Below are positions 61,901-64,000 of a stretch of DNA of 64,000 nucleotides, piece by piece (positions within the stretch are counted from its first letter, which is position 1; every line of letters starts with the position of its first letter). The notes beneath the pieces were generated by a model, which ran no database searches, was not told the origin of the DNA, and was given only the letters and a program-made list of their open reading frames with translations. Made by a program: the position numbers and the translations under genes. The stretch is from Tritrichomonas musculus (taxonomy: Eukaryota; Parabasalia; Tritrichomonadida; Tritrichomonadidae), in contig JAPFFF010000008.1 in NCBI GenBank assembly GCA_039105265.1, positions 2,356,001 to 2,420,000 of the forward strand, in the 5' to 3' direction.

Positions 61901-64000
61901 TTCAGGATTCGCTTTGCTGAGGATGTAATTATTAAGTGTCTTTTTCGGGTTTTCAGAGTATGCTTCCCGAATTCTCTCAGCGTGCAGGCTTGCATTTTTT
62001 AAATTCATTTCATCCTTAATTAATTCTTCAATAGTTAATTCCAACCATAAAGCACACTGACTGACATTTTCGCCTTTATTTCTCACTTCATCGAGGATAG
62101 CTATGGTATCTGTTGTGCCAAAGAATCTCATCTTGTCTTCATTTTTAATCACGGATAAACTACTAAGGAGTCTTGATTCTGCTTGTCTGACTTGTCTGTT
62201 GTCATTCTCATCATCACTGTTATTGATAGTGTCAATATCTGCTGCAAGCTTGCGGAGACGATTAATAGTCAGTTGAATGCATGCCAGCTCATCAGTAGAT
62301 TTATTGATCCAACGTTTTTTATACCTTTGAGAGTAAATACGGTTTGGGTCAAGATTTAACTTAACAGCAACATGACATCTCATTCGATGTAAAGCTTCTT
62401 CAAACGCACCTTCGAAAGCTATCCATTTGGTATCTTCGTCAATATCACCTAGATTATCAGGATTGTATTTTTGTATCAATGGGATAAGTTCACTTTCGAA
62501 GAGTTCTGACAGTCCTGATGTGATAAGCTTGCGTTTTTGTCTGTCAAGTTTAGGAAGGTGAGGTGAACCTCTGAGTTTCGATTCATTATACCATCGCATG
62601 GCTAACGCGATCATTTTCTGCGTGTTATTCTCATTTAAAATCAAGTCATTAGCCAGAGAGGAAGAGGAGGATTTCTCAACATCATTGGTGAAAAGAACAC
62701 CGCGTGTTGAATCAACTATATTTGACTTTGAGCGGTTCGTCCCACCATTCAGTGGAGATCGAGTTCGAAAATAAGAAATAACTGGAGCACGTTTGACTTT
62801 AACTGGCTGGCTTGAAAGATTCGTACAACGAGTAGGGTTGTCCTTGTAGCTGGGCAGATCGTAGTTTTTACGTAGCTGCTCGTGATATGTGTCTGGAAAT
62901 GTTTTGGTGTCATTATTAGAGTAAAAAGAATCATCATTGTGTTGATTATTTTGTGTGAGATCATTGACGTCTGAGCGTTTATTCATTTTGGTGAGACTAC
63001 AATTAGAGAAGCGATTTATCAATGTTTCTGGTCGATTTCGAAGAGAAGTATTAACTGGAGAAGAACGGTTTGATAGTACATCAAGGGGAGGACTGAGGTC
63101 ATTGATGCAAGTTTGAGATAACGAGTTGCTCGAAGGATTACGAACACTATACGCGCTAGATTTAGGAATAGCATCTATCTTTTCGGTATTCTGAGATAGT
63201 TTGTTATTCTGCTGACAGATAGGAGTGACATCTTCAGTGGAGTTAGCTATTGATTTGAGGCAACTGTTATTCTGAGTTTTAAGAAGATCTTCTGGCATAT
63301 TCTCTTGTAATGAACAAGGAAACAGAGAGCTTTGAAGAGATGAAGCATTGTCAGAGATGTTAATCAAAAGTTTGGAGTGAGAAGGAATTTGAGGAATGTA
63401 ACCTGAGTCTTCTTCCTTGATTGTGTCTTGGGTTGAATTTTGATGGTCAGTAATATGTATATTCTCCTTAAAGTTACTGTTTCTGTTCTTAATTAACTCT
63501 GGTCTAATATGGAATTGCAGGCTTGCTTCTTCATTTGTATCATTATCTGAATCCTCAAATAGATTGCGATAAATCTTATCTTGAGTTTTGAGGAGTTCCT
63601 TAGTACTAATATTATCTCTGAGTTCGTTAACTGCATTCTCAATAAGTTTTCGAGTGTCTGAGATATGTGTATTACTAAGATCGTGTATATTAGACGTAAC
63701 TGTGAGGGAAACCGTGGTTACTTTGTCAATTGAGTCGAGTTGCGTCTTTGAAGGGTGACTATGTGCATAATGATTATTTATAAAGTTAACACTAAGTGGC
63801 AATAAACTGTTACATGTATTACACTTGTAGAAGTTAATAGCTTTTCCTCTGAAGAGATCGATGAGGGCTGGTGACTTGTTGCTAATGAGGAAGTGTGCTT
63901 TGAGGGAACCATAAAATGGACCATATCTAAGGACTGCTTGTCGAAAAGTGACATGGTTTACTTCATTGCTGCGATCCATGTGTGAAGCAAGGCCGTCCTT
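58946..64000 (-). CDS. LINE copy E, C-terminal part, cut by window edge
   Basis: The last 1,685 codons (with TAA) of a fifth unit, open through the window edge. It includes the last C2H2 finger, the reverse transcriptase with YADD and the endonuclease; identical to copy B where compared. The array therefore continues to the right of the window. Confidence 0.9.
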   Translation of the reverse strand, partial: KDGLASHMDRSNEVNHVTFRQAVLRYGPFYGSLKAHFLISNKSPALIDLFRGKAINFYKCNTCNSLLPLSVNFINNHYAHSHPSKTQLDSIDKVTTVSLTVTSNIHDLSNTHISDTRKLIENAVNELRDNISTKELLKTQDKIYRNLFEDSDNDTNEEASLQFHIRPELIKNRNSNFKENIHITDHQNSTQDTIKEEDSGYIPQIPSHSKLLINISDNASSLQSSLFPCSLQENMPEDLLKTQNNSCLKSIANSTEDVTPICQQNNKLSQNTEKIDAIPKSSAYSVRNPSSNSLSQTCINDLSPPLDVLSNRSSPVNTSLRNRPETLINRFSNCSLTKMNKRSDVNDLTQNNQHNDDSFYSNNDTKTFPDTYHEQLRKNYDLPSYKDNPTRCTNLSSQPVKVKRAPVISYFRTRSPLNGGTNRSKSNIVDSTRGVLFTNDVEKSSSSSLANDLILNENNTQKMIALAMRWYNESKLRGSPHLPKLDRQKRKLITSGLSELFESELIPLIQKYNPDNLGDIDEDTKWIAFEGAFEEALHRMRCHVAVKLNLDPNRIYSQRYKKRWINKSTDELACIQLTINRLRKLAADIDTINNSDDENDNRQVRQAESRLLSSLSVIKNEDKMRFFGTTDTIAILDEVRNKGENVSQCALWLELTIEELIKDEMNLKNASLHAERIREAYSENPKKTLNNYILSKANPECSINEELLYDFFSKSFYKEEDEFIPDDENGLFALSSCFSEEDKNEFINYIENRDLIENVIESRKYESAAGPDALDYSIYKLAKTKAAEFIRLIIQITNSRARVPQSWKCSIMRLIYKKGDPSLPENWRPISVSNALYRIVSCVWARAINSFNIRNHIFSPQQKGFMEGINGCSDNSAIISEIFYDAMRSHKSVFITALDFKNAFGSVPHALIIDCLKKKGFPKQFVHLIDNVYTGSTTNIMTSKFTSRDICINRGTKQGCPVSPLLFNLCLEPLFKAINSINAEDGCTVSMNGERARFSIMAYADDILLIANSRNGMERMLETCNRFCDFTKMTLAPTKSCSFGYEWIFNSRRGLFSGFNICGEEIPFVGLEESIRYLGTPISARKCAKIKTSAEYFVKAKNKIEKIIQSDLMIVQKIHAIKTFIIPSLDFILENGQMKLAHVNKLDQFISSQINKIIGANIPRAVKHASWKDGGLSIPSLREKADVGRVKALIRMITNSDPNIRLLIYSAINNERIKRNIPVASNDEKHSFFNWSSSLTTTERKGTNSIVQRARKSLKTLNLELTNECNDDDEFINSTLDNSELNAFKLIDTETNKDVIFQSSKNISLFLTNQRRSRWNAAITSPSMHLHAFYSLKDNPLSSEFLIKQQYPMNDTIVKFAIKARTNNLGTPEFDELINGKEHTPCPNCLKHGKSCIQSLSHILNGCICKYPEYTGRHNRIQSIIVQHVKELPDVEEIYTDNSIHLPGIPEELARLRPDIIAWIKNRSKCIIIEISIPYASKQWNADTLETAYNHKMNKYSSLITFVRNQGINVVYGAVIVSSVGAVYQESIKDINRIFIDRKKCKTIIKRLAINAIIGSLDVWNHNTKANSNPALSITQNMSGPSLVEIKALEDNNGVSSEVTHRFNNKPVSLDTSNIIPSSIQVSINGRTLNSSEYFFKSSSDDDMLSENDYLSDKDFSDLSEYGSETSIGYNLDNSAIQSP

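Noticed and set aside
21843-64000. Array as rDNA-like host repeats each carrying one LINE
   Set aside because: Only 266 bp per unit lies outside the LINE frame, and it shows no rRNA, tRNA or host gene.
1-64000. A non-standard code with both TAA and TAG read as glutamine, as in hexamitids
   Set aside because: TAA ends most of the clear genes here at sensible places, so only TAG could be in question.

Overview
The window is AT-rich eukaryotic DNA made almost entirely of mobile elements; no ordinary host gene, tRNA or rRNA was recognised. A parabasalid (trichomonad) source is the best guess, not proven. Support comes from a capsid-bearing Polinton, a family known to be abundant in Trichomonas vaginalis, from intronless compact genes, from several starts preceded within about 12 nt by a TCA-pyrimidine-A/T initiator, and from TAAA at several stops.

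Layout: (1) 1-8575 is the right-hand part of a Polinton/Maverick cut by the window edge. It carries a large acidic protein, a 372-aa protein, a small protein, a retroviral-type integrase, a probable double jelly-roll major capsid protein and four small genes, then about 415 bp of non-coding terminus. (2) 8576-8758 is a 183-bp piece of a LINE reading frame. (3) 8759-21842 is a 13,084-bp giant palindrome: two nearly identical 6,386-bp inverted arms (8759-15144 and 15457-21842) around a 312-bp off-centre spacer. Each arm carries an SF2 DEAH-box helicase gene, a 1-kb G-poor low-complexity tract, about 2.9 kb of short palindromic modules and repeated motifs, and a pair of small genes. The LINE target is duplicated at its ends (GTTAT, extendable to ACTGTTAT). 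(4) 21843-64000 is a head-to-tail array, on the minus strand, of an R2-type LINE with an exact 10,094-bp period. Copy A (28397 down to 21843, continuing at 8758-8576) is split by the palindrome and then by the Polinton; copies B, C and D are complete; copy E runs off the right edge.

Each LINE unit is almost all coding: one frame of 3,275 codons plus TAA (9,828 bp) and only 266 bp of spacer. The frame holds two in-frame TAG codons, at codons 150 and 490, in the same place in every copy that can be read. In order it encodes an N-terminal D/N/S-rich segment, a Q/S/N-rich segment, three Myb/SANT repeats, six C2H2-type zinc fingers, a reverse transcriptase (YADD) and a CCHC plus restriction-like endonuclease domain. 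Because units abut, each unit's tail must also serve as the leader of the next, an arrangement that recalls the tandem telomeric LINEs of Giardia and Drosophila.

History read from the nesting: the LINE array came first, and its leftmost copy then took both the palindromic element and the Polinton within 183 bp of each other. Homology statements are from reading motifs; no database search was possible.
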